64,000 nt of DNA, taken from NCBI RefSeq assembly GCF_004353185.1, contig NZ_SMUS01000002.1:62001-126000 (forward strand). Direction: 5' to 3'. The DNA comes from Clostridium cuniculi (lineage in GTDB: Bacteria > Bacillota > Clostridia > Clostridiales > Clostridiaceae). Under the pieces are notes generated by a model. The model saw only the letters and a program-made list of their open reading frames with translations, did no database searches and was not told the origin of the DNA. Positions 36,006-44,885 of this stretch are shown one piece after another; positions within the stretch are counted from its first letter, which is position 1; every line of letters starts with the position of its first letter. The position numbers were made by a program, and so were the translations under genes.

Positions 36006-36527
36006 ATGAGGAAAAGCAGTATTCCTAACATCTTTACTTTTATTAATTTATCATTTGGAATATTATCATTACTTTCTACCTTTGATGATAACTATGCACT
36101 AGCATGTATTTTTATATTACTTGCTGCGTTAGTAGATCGATACGATGGTAGAATAGCGCGTTATTTACAGGTTACCAGTGATTTAGGAAAAGAGCTAGAT
36201 TCATTAGCTGATTTAGTTTCTTTTGGTGTTGCTCCATCTATACTAGTATTCCTATTATTTGATTTCTATAAACTGGGTCCTTCTGGTATATTAGGAGTAA
36301 TTCCACTTTTATTATTCCCAATATGCGGTGCCTTTAGATTAGCTAGATATAATGCAAGTGAATTTAATGGAGTTTTTACAGGTGTTCCTATTACTGTCAC
36401 AGGTAGTGTTTTAGCACTATTTTGCTTATTTACCATTAATAAGTCAATTTCCGCACTTATTCCATTTTTATTGTTATTATTAGGTTCTTATTTAATGGTA
36501 AGCACTTTTAAATTAAAAAAATTCTAA
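36006..36527 (+). CDS. pssA: CDP-diacylglycerol--serine O-phosphatidyltransferase
   Basis: Integral membrane enzyme making phosphatidylserine, 173 residues with several hydrophobic helices. The CDP-alcohol phosphotransferase signature is DRYDGRIARYLQVTSDLGKE continuing LDSLAD, with the conserved DG-AR, G and D residues. IPNIFTFINLSFGI at the N-terminus and PSILVFLLF after the motif are typical of the PssA class. No psd gene is adjacent. The ATG follows TAGGAGTG. It is the only plus-strand gene in this part of the window. Confidence 0.92.
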   Translation: MRKSSIPNIFTFINLSFGILSLLSTFDDNYALACIFILLAALVDRYDGRIARYLQVTSDLGKELDSLADLVSFGVAPSILVFLLFDFYKLGPSGILGVIPLLLFPICGAFRLARYNASEFNGVFTGVPITVTGSVLALFCLFTINKSISALIPFLLLLLGSYLMVSTFKLKKF

Positions 36528-36531
36528 AAAA

Positions 36532-36575
36532 AGCTATATCAAAGTTACATTACTAATTTATACTTTGATATAGCT
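36532..36575. terminator. Bidirectional terminator between pssA and the convergent gene
   Basis: A 14-bp perfect stem (AGCTATATCAAAGT and its complement) with a 16-base loop, A-rich on the left and T-rich on the right, lies 5 bases after pssA and 6 bases before the end of the opposing gene. Confidence 0.85.
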
Positions 36576-36580
36576 CCTTT

Positions 36581-36979
36581 TTAACTCTTTAACTTTTCTT
36601 CTTGCTCCTTTTTATAAGCCTTTAACATTTCAAATTCTTCTCTAACCGAAGAATCTTGGAAAAATAATTCATCATCTACTTCAGTTAAAATCACTTTATT
36701 ATCACTTTTCTTTAAAATATATTCTCCCACTACAGCGCAATACTTAAAATAAGTCTCTCCACATTCTTCGAGTAAATCAATTACATTATCTATTGTATCA
36801 CCTAATTTATTTGCCCTATGAACAGCATCTTTAACATAACTGCTTTTTGCCTCATATATATTATTTAATTCTGCTGCTCCTCCTATTAATAACCTATAAG
36901 AGTCTACCATTGTTTTTAATAACTGGTTTAAATTATTAATATCAACATAATATTCCTTCATTAATTGTTGATATTTCAT
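36581..36979 (-). CDS. Uncharacterised small helical protein, rubrerythrin cluster
   Basis: No family recognised. The protein has 132 residues, is strongly helical and rich in Glu, Lys and Leu, with amphipathic repeats over about residues 1-70 (MKYQQLMKEYYVDINNLNQL; YEAKSSYVKDAVHRANKLGD), and ends in a charged tail. It has two Cys near the middle (ECGETYFKYC). It is the third gene after rubrerythrin and another unknown, all on one strand with gaps of 13 and 35 bases, so they are probably cotranscribed. A ferritin-like or four-helix-bundle fold is possible but there is no metal-ligand pattern. The ATG follows GGAGGT. Confidence 0.75.
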   Translation of the reverse strand: MKYQQLMKEYYVDINNLNQLLKTMVDSYRLLIGGAAELNNIYEAKSSYVKDAVHRANKLGDTIDNVIDLLEECGETYFKYCAVVGEYILKKSDNKVILTEVDDELFFQDSSVREEFEMLKAYKKEQEEKLKS

Positions 36980-37014
36980 CTAAATACCTCCAAATTATAA
37001 TTATTTTAAATTAA

Positions 37015-37467
37015 TTAGTCGCAACTTTTATTACATCCCTTAAGCTTAATACTAATATTTTCTATAAATTCATTATCTAATTCTTCAAATATTTTTCCTT
37101 CATCACTACAGAATTTTTCATAGTCTTCTTTTTCTTTTAAAGACATATACATTGTTGTTCCCTTATCTTTTTCACTCTTAACAGTACTTTCCTCTACTTT
37201 TGCTTTATTTCCACATTGCTTTTCATCCATATTTACTTCTATATTAACAATATCTTGCTTTTCTTTTGAAGCCTTACTACCTTCTAAATACTTCTTATTA
37301 CTTTCTAAATACTCCTTATTAATTTCTAAATTGGCATTACTTTTTTTACCTGTACTTTCTCTATACATATTTAAATCTAATTCTAAATTATTATTTTCTT
37401 CATTTAATGTAAATCCCTCTCCAAAAACGACAGGAACAAAAAATTCTCTTGGTATTGATATAAACAT
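37015..37467 (-). CDS. Uncharacterised Lys/Glu-rich protein, rubrerythrin cluster
   Basis: No family recognised. The 150-residue protein begins with a short ordered stretch (MFISIPREFFVPVVFGEGF) and continues into a low-complexity charged region with an internal near-repeat (NKEYLESNKKYLEGSK). The C-terminal part (about 105-150) looks ordered and ends KLKGCNKSCD, with a CxxxC pair. It starts 13 bases after rubrerythrin, with a TAAGGAG ribosome binding site. Probably cotranscribed with it. A structural or spore-associated role is possible; nothing in the sequence shows it. Confidence 0.75.
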   Translation of the reverse strand: MFISIPREFFVPVVFGEGFTLNEENNNLELDLNMYRESTGKKSNANLEINKEYLESNKKYLEGSKASKEKQDIVNIEVNMDEKQCGNKAKVEESTVKSEKDKGTTMYMSLKEKEDYEKFCSDEGKIFEELDNEFIENISIKLKGCNKSCD

Positions 37468-37480
37468 TATTTATAACTCC

Positions 37481-38023
37481 TTATACATTTTTAATTTCAC
37501 AATATGGCTTAAAATAAGCCTTTGGATATCCACATAACGGACATTTATCAGGTGCTTCTGCTCCTTCATGTATATAACCACAATTCATACAAACCCATTT
37601 AGAATCCTGCGGACCTGAAAACATTACTCCATTATTTAATTTATCGTATAACTTCTTAAATCTTTCAGAATGAGCTTCTTCTACCTCTCTAAGTTCTTTA
37701 TAAAAGTCAGCAATTTCTTTAAATCCCTCTTCTTCTGCCTCTCTTTCAAACTTAGCATATAGATCTTTATACTCTGATGTTTCACCACATATTGCATCAA
37801 CTAAGTTTTCCTTAGTATTACAAACTAATTTTAAAAGCTCAAGATAAACTCTTCTTGCATGAGCTAATTCATTTATTGCAGTAGTATCAAAAACTTCAGC
37901 TACCCACTCATATCCTTCAGCCCTTGCTTTTTCTGCATACAAATTATATTTATTTCTTGCCCTACTTTCTCCAGCAAAGGTTCTATATAGATTTTTCTCC
38001 GTTTTACTTCCCTTTAAATCCAT
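37481..38023 (-). CDS. rbr: Rubrerythrin
   Basis: Non-haem iron peroxidase that detoxifies hydrogen peroxide in anaerobes, 180 residues. A four-helix ferritin-like domain carries the di-iron ligand motifs (FAGESRARNKY, INELAHARR, AEEEGFKEIADFY, REVEEAHSERF). A C-terminal rubredoxin domain has two CxxC pairs, WVCMNCGYIHEG and DKCPLCGYPKAYF, which bind the electron-transfer iron. It is the first of three likely cotranscribed genes. The ATG follows GAGGGG. No PerR or perR box was identified upstream. Confidence 0.97.
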   Translation of the reverse strand: MDLKGSKTEKNLYRTFAGESRARNKYNLYAEKARAEGYEWVAEVFDTTAINELAHARRVYLELLKLVCNTKENLVDAICGETSEYKDLYAKFEREAEEEGFKEIADFYKELREVEEAHSERFKKLYDKLNNGVMFSGPQDSKWVCMNCGYIHEGAEAPDKCPLCGYPKAYFKPYCEIKNV

Positions 38024-38071
38024 TTTTATCCCCTCTAAAATATTCCTAATATTAAACTATTCAAAACATAT

Positions 38072-38132
38072 AAAAATGATGAATCATAAATGATAGTAAA
38101 CATCTTACTTCTCATTTTTAATTCATCATTTT
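38072..38132 (-). terminator. Nested inverted repeat after spoVR, probable terminator
   Basis: AAAATGATGAAT (38073-38084) pairs with ATTCATCATTTT (38121-38132). Inside, AATGATAGTAA pairs with TTACTTCTCATT. The minus strand continues into TTTTTATATG. The A/G-rich heptad-like sequence (AATGATGAATTAAAAATGAG) is typical of degenerate repeats between clostridial genes. Confidence 0.65.
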
Positions 38133-38142
38133 CTCCCTAATA

Positions 38143-39513
38143 TTAATTTACTGTTACTCTTCTATCATTATCACATACTATTTCTATACTTCTACCTTCC
38201 TTAGTATGTGTATTCAATATAACTTTATGTCCCCAAAGGTCAAACAAATATTTTATTGTTTCTTTTGCATAAAGTAATTCAAGTTCTCTACCATCAAAAA
38301 CATGTTCTAATGTTAAAGTACCATCACGTTTATTTAAATCAACAATTCGTATATAAGGAATTGATCCAACTCCACAGGAATCTGACATAGTATCTCTTAT
38401 GCTCTTCCATCCTTCTTCATCAGAAACCTCATCTACTACAAACTCAAAACTCTTCTTAGCATATTGGAATAATCCTAAATCCTTACACAAATCTTGAGTT
38501 AAATACTTACGTAAAAATGAATTGTCTCTTTCTATATATCTAACTTCAAATAATTTATCTCTTCCATATCTTCTTTCAATATCTTCAAACACTTTAAACC
38601 CAACATAATAAGGATTTAAACCACCTAATATAGGTGCTATAACATCATTATGACGTTTGATAAACTCAAAATGTAATCCTTCTGGTAAATCTAAACTCTT
38701 CAAAATGTTATAATGACAATAGCTTGCCCATCCTTCATTCATTATCTTAGTTTCAATTTGTGGTATAAAATATTGAGTTTCTCTTTTAACTATTTTAAGA
38801 ATTGATTTTTCCCACTCCTCTAGAGAACCATATTTCATTATGAATCCTATAATGTCATCACAAGGCTCTATAGGTGTCTTACTTAAATCTGGCAATTCAA
38901 TTTCTTCATCACTGTTTAATATATCTCTACCTTGAATCTTCATATTATATTCTTCTATTAGATTAGCTTTTATTTCTTCATCACTTAATTCTTTCATACC
39001 AACTACTCTTGGTATTTGATATCTAAGCGCATGTGCTGCATCTAAAATCTTTTCAACCTTACTATATCCTATATTAGGATCATTTATATAACCTCTAATT
39101 ATATCAGCATCTAGCTTAAACATCTCTAAAGTGTAGTAAGCCTTAGTTCCTTCTCTAAATAATCTATTATTTTTAAAGAAATCATTATGACCATAAACAT
39201 GTGCCATAGTTAGAATTTGTAACAGCAACGTATTTTCCTTCATTAAATATGCAAGAGATGGATTCGAATTTATTACCATTTCATAAGGTAAACCAGTTAA
39301 ATTTAATGAATATAATGTTTTGTTTTTTTCATATGCCTTACCATAGCTCCAATGAGGATATTTAGATGGCATACCAACATAAGCTTCATAAGCCAACATT
39401 TCATTAAATCCAACTATTTCAAACTCTTGAGGATAATAATCAAGTCCAAATTCAGTTGCTTTTTTCTCAATCTTTACATTCCACTCTTCTAATTCTTTTA
39501 ATGTGTACTCCAT
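38143..39513 (-). CDS. spoVR: SpoVR family protein
   Basis: Stationary-phase or sporulation protein of the SpoVR family, 456 residues, in the expected length range. Characteristic segments are MLAYEAYVGMPSKYPHWSYG near residue 34, MAHVYGHNDFFKNN, and MNEGWASYCHYNI with conserved HxE/H-type residues that suggest a metal site. The start ATG at 39513 overlaps the yhbH stop codon by one base, showing translational coupling. Mutants in Bacillus have altered spore cortex, but the biochemical role is unknown. Here it forms the third gene of prkA-yhbH-spoVR. Confidence 0.95.
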   Translation of the reverse strand: MEYTLKELEEWNVKIEKKATEFGLDYYPQEFEIVGFNEMLAYEAYVGMPSKYPHWSYGKAYEKNKTLYSLNLTGLPYEMVINSNPSLAYLMKENTLLLQILTMAHVYGHNDFFKNNRLFREGTKAYYTLEMFKLDADIIRGYINDPNIGYSKVEKILDAAHALRYQIPRVVGMKELSDEEIKANLIEEYNMKIQGRDILNSDEEIELPDLSKTPIEPCDDIIGFIMKYGSLEEWEKSILKIVKRETQYFIPQIETKIMNEGWASYCHYNILKSLDLPEGLHFEFIKRHNDVIAPILGGLNPYYVGFKVFEDIERRYGRDKLFEVRYIERDNSFLRKYLTQDLCKDLGLFQYAKKSFEFVVDEVSDEEGWKSIRDTMSDSCGVGSIPYIRIVDLNKRDGTLTLEHVFDGRELELLYAKETIKYLFDLWGHKVILNTHTKEGRSIEIVCDNDRRVTVN

Positions 39514-40688
39514 TATTCATCCTCCTTTAGCTCCTTGCTTAACATTAACTTAAGAGCATCCCATAAATTCTTTTTCTCTTTAACAATAACAGAGACAAAT
39601 TTCTTATCTGAAATTTCCTTATTAAATCTATAGTACATTGTGGTTGAATAAGTTGATGGTAAAAGTTCAGCATATCCAAACATATTACTTACTTCACAAA
39701 TCTTCTTTACAGATTCAATTGCTCTTTCATTATCTTCAGACCAGTTATCACCATCACTAGCATACACAGGATATATATTCCAAACATCAGGAGAATACTT
39801 TTCTTCAATAAGCTTTAAAGCTAAATTTAAACCACTAGAAATATATGTTCCTCCTGATTCTGCTTTATGGAAAAATTCATACTCATTAACTTGCTTTGCA
39901 ACTGTTGTATGAGAAATAAACTCAAATGCAATATTATTATATTTCCTCTTTATAAAAGTAGATAATACAAAGAAAAATGATCTTGCTAAATACTTTTTAG
40001 TACTATCCATGGATCCAGAAACGTCCATTATAAAAATCATTACAGCATTACTTTCCTTTTTAGGTTTTGTTTTTACTCTATAATATCTAATATCATCTTC
40101 TCTAAAAGGAAATCTATCTAGCTCAGTATCTAATCCAGCCTCTTTAAGAGCACGTTTTTTCCCTTGCTTTCTAGCTGTCTTGGCCATAACTGTCTTTTTC
40201 TTTGCTAGTCTTGGATTAATTCCATGCCTTTGATATCCTCTTTTTCTACTAGCACTTTCAGTAATAACTTCTGAATATTTCTTTTTATCTAAGTTAGGCA
40301 AATCCAAATCCTCAACAATATAATCCATTAACTCTTCTAAAGTTATTTCAGTTTCATATATATCATCACCTTCAGAGTTGCCTGCTCCTTTATTACCTTT
40401 TTTCCCACCGGAATCTGCTGATCCCAATTTATCTCCTCGTTTTTCTTCACCTGTACCGGTAGCAACACCTTTATTGTTGCTACCATATACAAATTGATAT
40501 TCTTTTATTCCTCTAATAGGAATTTTAAACTTCTTATTTTTAGTTTCTCCAACTATACTTTCTTCTGATAGTATATCTCCTAAATTTTCTTTAATAGATT
40601 TTTCCACTAACTGCCTATGTCTTCTTCTATCTTCAATACTTCTATCATGCTCAACAGGATTTATAGTATTGTCTCTAAATATAGCCAT
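39513..40688 (-). CDS. yhbH: YhbH/YeaH family protein (DUF444)
   Basis: DUF444 protein of 391 residues, with a von Willebrand A-like domain in the C-terminal half: the MIDAS-type motif is [19 protein letters not shown]. The N-terminal half is charged, with a Gly/Lys-rich stretch. I chose the ATG at 40688 with a GGAAGGA ribosome binding site; a GTG six codons upstream overlaps prkA. It starts 5 bases after prkA ends and overlaps spoVR by one base. In Bacillus yhbH is a sporulation gene; in enteric bacteria the partner PrkA/YeaG acts with YeaH in starvation responses. Confidence 0.93.
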   Translation of the reverse strand: MAIFRDNTINPVEHDRSIEDRRRHRQLVEKSIKENLGDILSEESIVGETKNKKFKIPIRGIKEYQFVYGSNNKGVATGTGEEKRGDKLGSADSGGKKGNKGAGNSEGDDIYETEITLEELMDYIVEDLDLPNLDKKKYSEVITESASRKRGYQRHGINPRLAKKKTVMAKTARKQGKKRALKEAGLDTELDRFPFREDDIRYYRVKTKPKKESNAVMIFIMDVSGSMDSTKKYLARSFFFVLSTFIKRKYNNIAFEFISHTTVAKQVNEYEFFHKAESGGTYISSGLNLALKLIEEKYSPDVWNIYPVYASDGDNWSEDNERAIESVKKICEVSNMFGYAELLPSTYSTTMYYRFNKEISDKKFVSVIVKEKKNLWDALKLMLSKELKEDE

Positions 40689-40693
40689 GCTTA

Positions 40694-42616
40694 TCAATCC
40701 TTCCACAAGTTGTTAGCGGCATATTTAAGAATTACATCACAGCAGTGTTGGCAATATCCGTTTCTTTGCATTTCTTCAACCATAGCATTATATTTTTCTG
40801 TTTGCTCTTTATCTCTAACTCTTGACTTAGTAATTATTCTAGATAAATCTCTTACAGATGCTATAAGTTTCTTTTCTATAGCCTCCTTTAATGGTTCATA
40901 AGACTTGTAATCTATCTTTGATCCATTTCTAACTAGATAGAACATATAAGATGTTACATCAGCTCTAAATCCTTTGCTTGAAGCTTCAGATACTCCTATT
41001 TGCTCTTCTATACTTCTCATAAACTCTTCATCTGGTTTTAATTCTTCACCAGTTTGAGCATCCTTAATTCTAGTCTTATTAACAAAAGCCTCAGCATTGT
41101 CTATATAATTATTGAAAAGACTTTCTGCTTGTTCCCTAAATGAATGAATAAATGCTTTTGTTATTTCTTTCTCTAAAGTCTTATTATATTCTTTACGAAT
41201 AGTATCTTGGATAAATGCTAAATATTTTTTCTTATCATCAGCAGCTATATCCATATCCTTAATAGACTTAATTATACTTTCCATTATACTCAAAGGATTT
41301 ATACAGTCATATTCAGAATTTGAAAGTGCATTATCAATTGCTTTTATAATAAATCTTGTACTAATACCCTTCATTCCTTCATAAGGACCTGCTTCTTCTC
41401 TAAGCTCTGTAATATCAATTTTCTTAGTTGTTCCCTTTTCAACTAAATCCTCACCATTATAAATCTTAAGCTTAGTCATAGGGTCAACCTTTGCAGATGG
41501 TGTTAACCTTGAAAGTATAGCAAACATAGCTGCAACTTCAATTGTATGAGGTGCTATATGAGCCTTAAAATTACTCTTTCTTAATATTTTTTCATAAATT
41601 TTAATTTCTTCTTCAAGTTCTAAGCAATAAGGAACTTCAATTTTTACAATTCTATCTAAAATTGCTTCATTAGTATGATCTGATTTAAACTTATTCCATT
41701 CAGCTTCATTAGAGTGAGCTATTATTAATCCATCAAAATAAATCATTGACCCCTTACCTGGTGATGGTATAGATTTTTCTTGTGTTGCTGTTATAATTGT
41801 GTGTAAATATTCAACATCATTTTTGAATACTTCTATAAACTCTACTAATCCTCTATTACCTACATTAAATGCACCATTTAATGAGAATATTCTTGGATCA
41901 TCTTCTGGATACATATCCATCTTAGAGATATCAATAGAACCTGTTAATATTGAAGTATCTTGGTTATTAGGGTCAACTGGTGGAACAACACCAATTCCTT
42001 TTCTTGATCTTATAGAGAACCCTTTTCTTTCAACTGGGAAGTTTTCATATTCTCCATTAAATTCATGAAGTAATCTATACTTACAAACTGGGCATAAATC
42101 TCCTTCTATTTGAACACCTAACATTTCATTGAATTTAGCTCTTAAGTGATTTGGAACTAGATGTAAAGGTTCCTCATGCATAGGACAACCTTTTAAAGAA
42201 TATATTGGTTCACATTGAACTAATGCACTCTTTAAAGCTTCTACTAATGATGATTTACCTGCTCCAACAGGTCCTACTAAGTATAAAACTTGTCTAGATT
42301 CCTCACCTTTCATAGATGCTGAGTGTAAATAATTAACAAGTTTCATTAGAATTTTATCAATTCCAAAGAAATCCTCTTTAAAATACCCATATTCTCTAAT
42401 TGTTTCGTTACCATATATTTTTCTTATTCTTGGGTGTTCATCACCTTTTAAAACCTCTACCCCCTTACTCATAATAAAGTCATACAACCTCTTATGCGCA
42501 AGCTTTGCTACATCTGGATTTTGTTTTACAATCTCTAAATAATCTAAAAATGTTCCTTCAAACTTTTCACTATTTCTACTTTCTCTATCTGTAGTTATAA
42601 ATTCCTTGAAATTCAT
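40694..42616 (-). CDS. prkA: PrkA serine protein kinase / AAA+ protein
   Basis: PrkA/YeaG protein of 640 residues, standard for the family. The AAA+ type domain has Walker A at 115-122 (GPVGAGKS) and a zinc-like Cys cluster (CPMHEE ... CPVCKYR). The C-terminal half, called the PrkA kinase-like domain, holds RYSD-like helices and ends with CQHCC. First gene of prkA-yhbH-spoVR; the ATG follows GGGGAGGG. It was described as a kinase, but more recent work reports ATP-dependent protease activity for Bacillus PrkA, so the activity is best left open. Context supports stationary phase or early sporulation expression. Confidence 0.95.
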   Translation of the reverse strand: MNFKEFITTDRESRNSEKFEGTFLDYLEIVKQNPDVAKLAHKRLYDFIMSKGVEVLKGDEHPRIRKIYGNETIREYGYFKEDFFGIDKILMKLVNYLHSASMKGEESRQVLYLVGPVGAGKSSLVEALKSALVQCEPIYSLKGCPMHEEPLHLVPNHLRAKFNEMLGVQIEGDLCPVCKYRLLHEFNGEYENFPVERKGFSIRSRKGIGVVPPVDPNNQDTSILTGSIDISKMDMYPEDDPRIFSLNGAFNVGNRGLVEFIEVFKNDVEYLHTIITATQEKSIPSPGKGSMIYFDGLIIAHSNEAEWNKFKSDHTNEAILDRIVKIEVPYCLELEEEIKIYEKILRKSNFKAHIAPHTIEVAAMFAILSRLTPSAKVDPMTKLKIYNGEDLVEKGTTKKIDITELREEAGPYEGMKGISTRFIIKAIDNALSNSEYDCINPLSIMESIIKSIKDMDIAADDKKKYLAFIQDTIRKEYNKTLEKEITKAFIHSFREQAESLFNNYIDNAEAFVNKTRIKDAQTGEELKPDEEFMRSIEEQIGVSEASSKGFRADVTSYMFYLVRNGSKIDYKSYEPLKEAIEKKLIASVRDLSRIITKSRVRDKEQTEKYNAMVEEMQRNGYCQHCCDVILKYAANNLWKD

Positions 42617-42788
42617 AGACTCATCCCTCCCCTTTAATTTAATATATTATTGTATTAAATAGTTATATTCCTATTTTTTTATTTACACTTCTCTATATTT
42701 TATATGTTTAAATTTACCAATTATTATTAATTACCCATATTTTTTTTATTTATTATATTTCCATCCTAATATGCCTTATTAATAATAA

Positions 42789-42840
42789 AAATTCCCTATA
42801 AGAAAATTATATTAGCTACAATTTTACTCATAAGGAATTT
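42789..42840 (-). terminator. Weak inverted repeat after recQ
   Basis: AAATTCC (42789-42795) and GGAATTT (42834-42840) with an inner GAAAATT/AATTTT pairing lie 20 bases after the recQ stop. Stability is modest, so terminator function is uncertain. Confidence 0.35.
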
Positions 42841-42859
42841 ATATTTACTTTATTAAGTT

Positions 42860-44614
42860 TTAACTTTTTAATCTTTTTAAAAGCTCTTCTCCGTATTTAT
42901 TAAATTTCTTTTCTCCCATACCTCTAATTTGTAAAAGTTCTTCCTCAGTTTTAGGTAATTTATTACATAGTTCAATTAAGGTTGCATCAGAAAAAATTAT
43001 ATATGGTTTTACTCCTTCTTTAATTGCAGTATCTCTTCTCCAAATTCTTAGCTTATTAAATAAATCACTATTAATAACTTTTTCCTCATTTTCATAATTT
43101 AACTTTAACATCACTCTTTGCTTTGACTTTAAAATACTATAAGATTTTTCATTCAATTGTAGCATTGAATAAGTTCCCTCTTTTAAATTAACATATCCAA
43201 AATCAATTAATGCTTTTATTAAATCTCGTATGAACTTACTGCTATATTCTTTCATTATTCCATATGTAGTTAATTCATTTAATTTATCATTGATTATCTT
43301 AGGCCCAATCATCCCTCTAAGTACATCAATAAGAACTGCAACTCCATAACGTTCTCTAGTTCTATATACACAAGATAATATCTTCTGAGCTTCTATAGTA
43401 TAATCTCTAAGTTCATCACTATTTAAGCAATTACTACAATTATTACAATACTCCCTAACATTCTCTTCTCCAAAGTATTTTAAAATAAAGCCTCTTAAAC
43501 AATCCTTACTCTCACAAAAATCTATCATACTTTGAAGCTTCTTTATTTCTAATTCTTTTCTATCTATCTGAACTGTTGTGTATATTAAATATTCTAATGT
43601 TCTAATATCACTTCTATTGAATAAAATATGACACTCAGATATAGCTCCATCCCTACCTGCTCTACCAATTTCTTGATAGTAACTTTCTATATTTTTAGGC
43701 ATAGTAAAATGAACTATATATCTTACATTTGATTTATCTATTCCCATTCCAAAAGCATTAGTCGCAATCATAACATTAGAATTTTCATTTAAAAATTCAT
43801 CTTGGTAATACTCTTTTTCTTCATCCTTTAATCCACCATGATATTTTAATACATCATATCCTAAATCCTTAAGATAAAAATATAATCCATCTACTTCTTT
43901 CCTTGTAGCACAATAAATTATACCTGCCTCATTTTCTTTATCTTTAATTATATCTTTTACTAATTCTAACTTATCTTCTTCAATATGTACTCTTATAGAT
44001 AAGTTATCCCTATCAAAACTACCTATGTATATGTAAGGTTTCCTTAATCCTAGAAGCTTAACTACATCTTTTCTTACAACTTCTGTTGCTGTAGCAGTAA
44101 ATGCAGTTACTACAGGTCTAATACTTAAGGAATTTATAAAATCATTAATTAATCCATAACTTCTTCTAAAATCATGTCCCCACATTGATACACAATGAGC
44201 TTCATCTATTGCTAATTGACTTATATTAAGTCTTCTAAGCTTTCTTTTAAAAAATTCATTTTCTAATCTTTCAGGTGCAATATAAAGTAGTTTTACTCCA
44301 CCATTTCTGCACATTTCCATAATATTATCTATACTCTCTAAACTTTGAGTGCTATTTATATATTCAGCTTTTATTCCATTTCCTCTTAAATTATCTACCT
44401 GATCTTTCATTAAAGCAATTAATGGCGAAATAACTATAGTAACTCCATTAAATAAGAGAGCTGGAATTTGATAACAAATCGATTTACCTCCTCCTGTTGG
44501 TAAAATACAAAATGTATCTCTTTTACTCAATATATTATTTATAATTTCATACTGTCCTTTTCTAAAGGAATTATATCCATAATACTTATGAAGTACTTCA
44601 AATACCTTATTCAT
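42860..44614 (-). CDS. recQ: ATP-dependent DNA helicase RecQ
   Basis: 3'-5' superfamily 2 helicase of DNA repair, 584 residues. Walker A is LPTGGGKSICYQIP, the DEAH box is AIDEAHCVSMWGHDFR, and later motifs are TAFTATAT and IGRAGRDG. An RQC region with zinc-binding Cys residues (RGFILKYFGEENVREYC..C..C) and a C-terminal HRDC domain (about 510-584) complete the standard architecture. ATG at 44614 follows a GAGATAT-type weak ribosome binding site. No partner recombination gene is adjacent. Confidence 0.96.
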   Translation of the reverse strand: MNKVFEVLHKYYGYNSFRKGQYEIINNILSKRDTFCILPTGGGKSICYQIPALLFNGVTIVISPLIALMKDQVDNLRGNGIKAEYINSTQSLESIDNIMEMCRNGGVKLLYIAPERLENEFFKRKLRRLNISQLAIDEAHCVSMWGHDFRRSYGLINDFINSLSIRPVVTAFTATATEVVRKDVVKLLGLRKPYIYIGSFDRDNLSIRVHIEEDKLELVKDIIKDKENEAGIIYCATRKEVDGLYFYLKDLGYDVLKYHGGLKDEEKEYYQDEFLNENSNVMIATNAFGMGIDKSNVRYIVHFTMPKNIESYYQEIGRAGRDGAISECHILFNRSDIRTLEYLIYTTVQIDRKELEIKKLQSMIDFCESKDCLRGFILKYFGEENVREYCNNCSNCLNSDELRDYTIEAQKILSCVYRTRERYGVAVLIDVLRGMIGPKIINDKLNELTTYGIMKEYSSKFIRDLIKALIDFGYVNLKEGTYSMLQLNEKSYSILKSKQRVMLKLNYENEEKVINSDLFNKLRIWRRDTAIKEGVKPYIIFSDATLIELCNKLPKTEEELLQIRGMGEKKFNKYGEELLKRLKS

Positions 44615-44746
44615 AATATCTCACCAATTTCCATAAATATATTTCTTTTATATTATCACCTTTTTCACTACTATTACATATTTTTTATTATTTTTTTAAT
44701 TTTCTATTGACTTATCCTTAATCTCATATTAAAATAAATCTTGCCT

Positions 44747-44833
44747 GCTGAAGTGGCGGAACAGGCAGACGCACAGGACTTAAAATCCTGCGGTAGCGAT
44801 ACCGTACCGGTTCGATTCCGGTCTTCAGCACCA
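44747..44833 (+). tRNA. tRNA-Leu (TAA anticodon)
   Basis: A complete class II tRNA of 87 bases including encoded CCA. The acceptor stem pairs GCTGAAG with CTTCAGC, with discriminator A. The anticodon stem CAGGA/TCCTG encloses the loop CTTAAAA with anticodon TAA. A long variable arm (GCGGTAGCGATACCGT) and T-loop GTTCGATTCC are present. It is followed by an intrinsic terminator and stands alone, not in a tRNA cluster. Confidence 0.98.
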
Positions 44834-44865
44834 AAAAGACTGTATAAATTATACAGTCTTTTTTT
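44834..44865. terminator. Terminator after tRNA-Leu, shared with the sensor kinase
   Basis: AAAAAGACTGTAT and ATACAGTCTTTTT form a 13-bp stem with a 5-base loop (AAATT), with T-rich sequence downstream on the plus strand. The A-run on the left lets it also end the convergent kinase transcript. Confidence 0.9.
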
Positions 44866-44885
44866 AATATATAAATATATTTATA

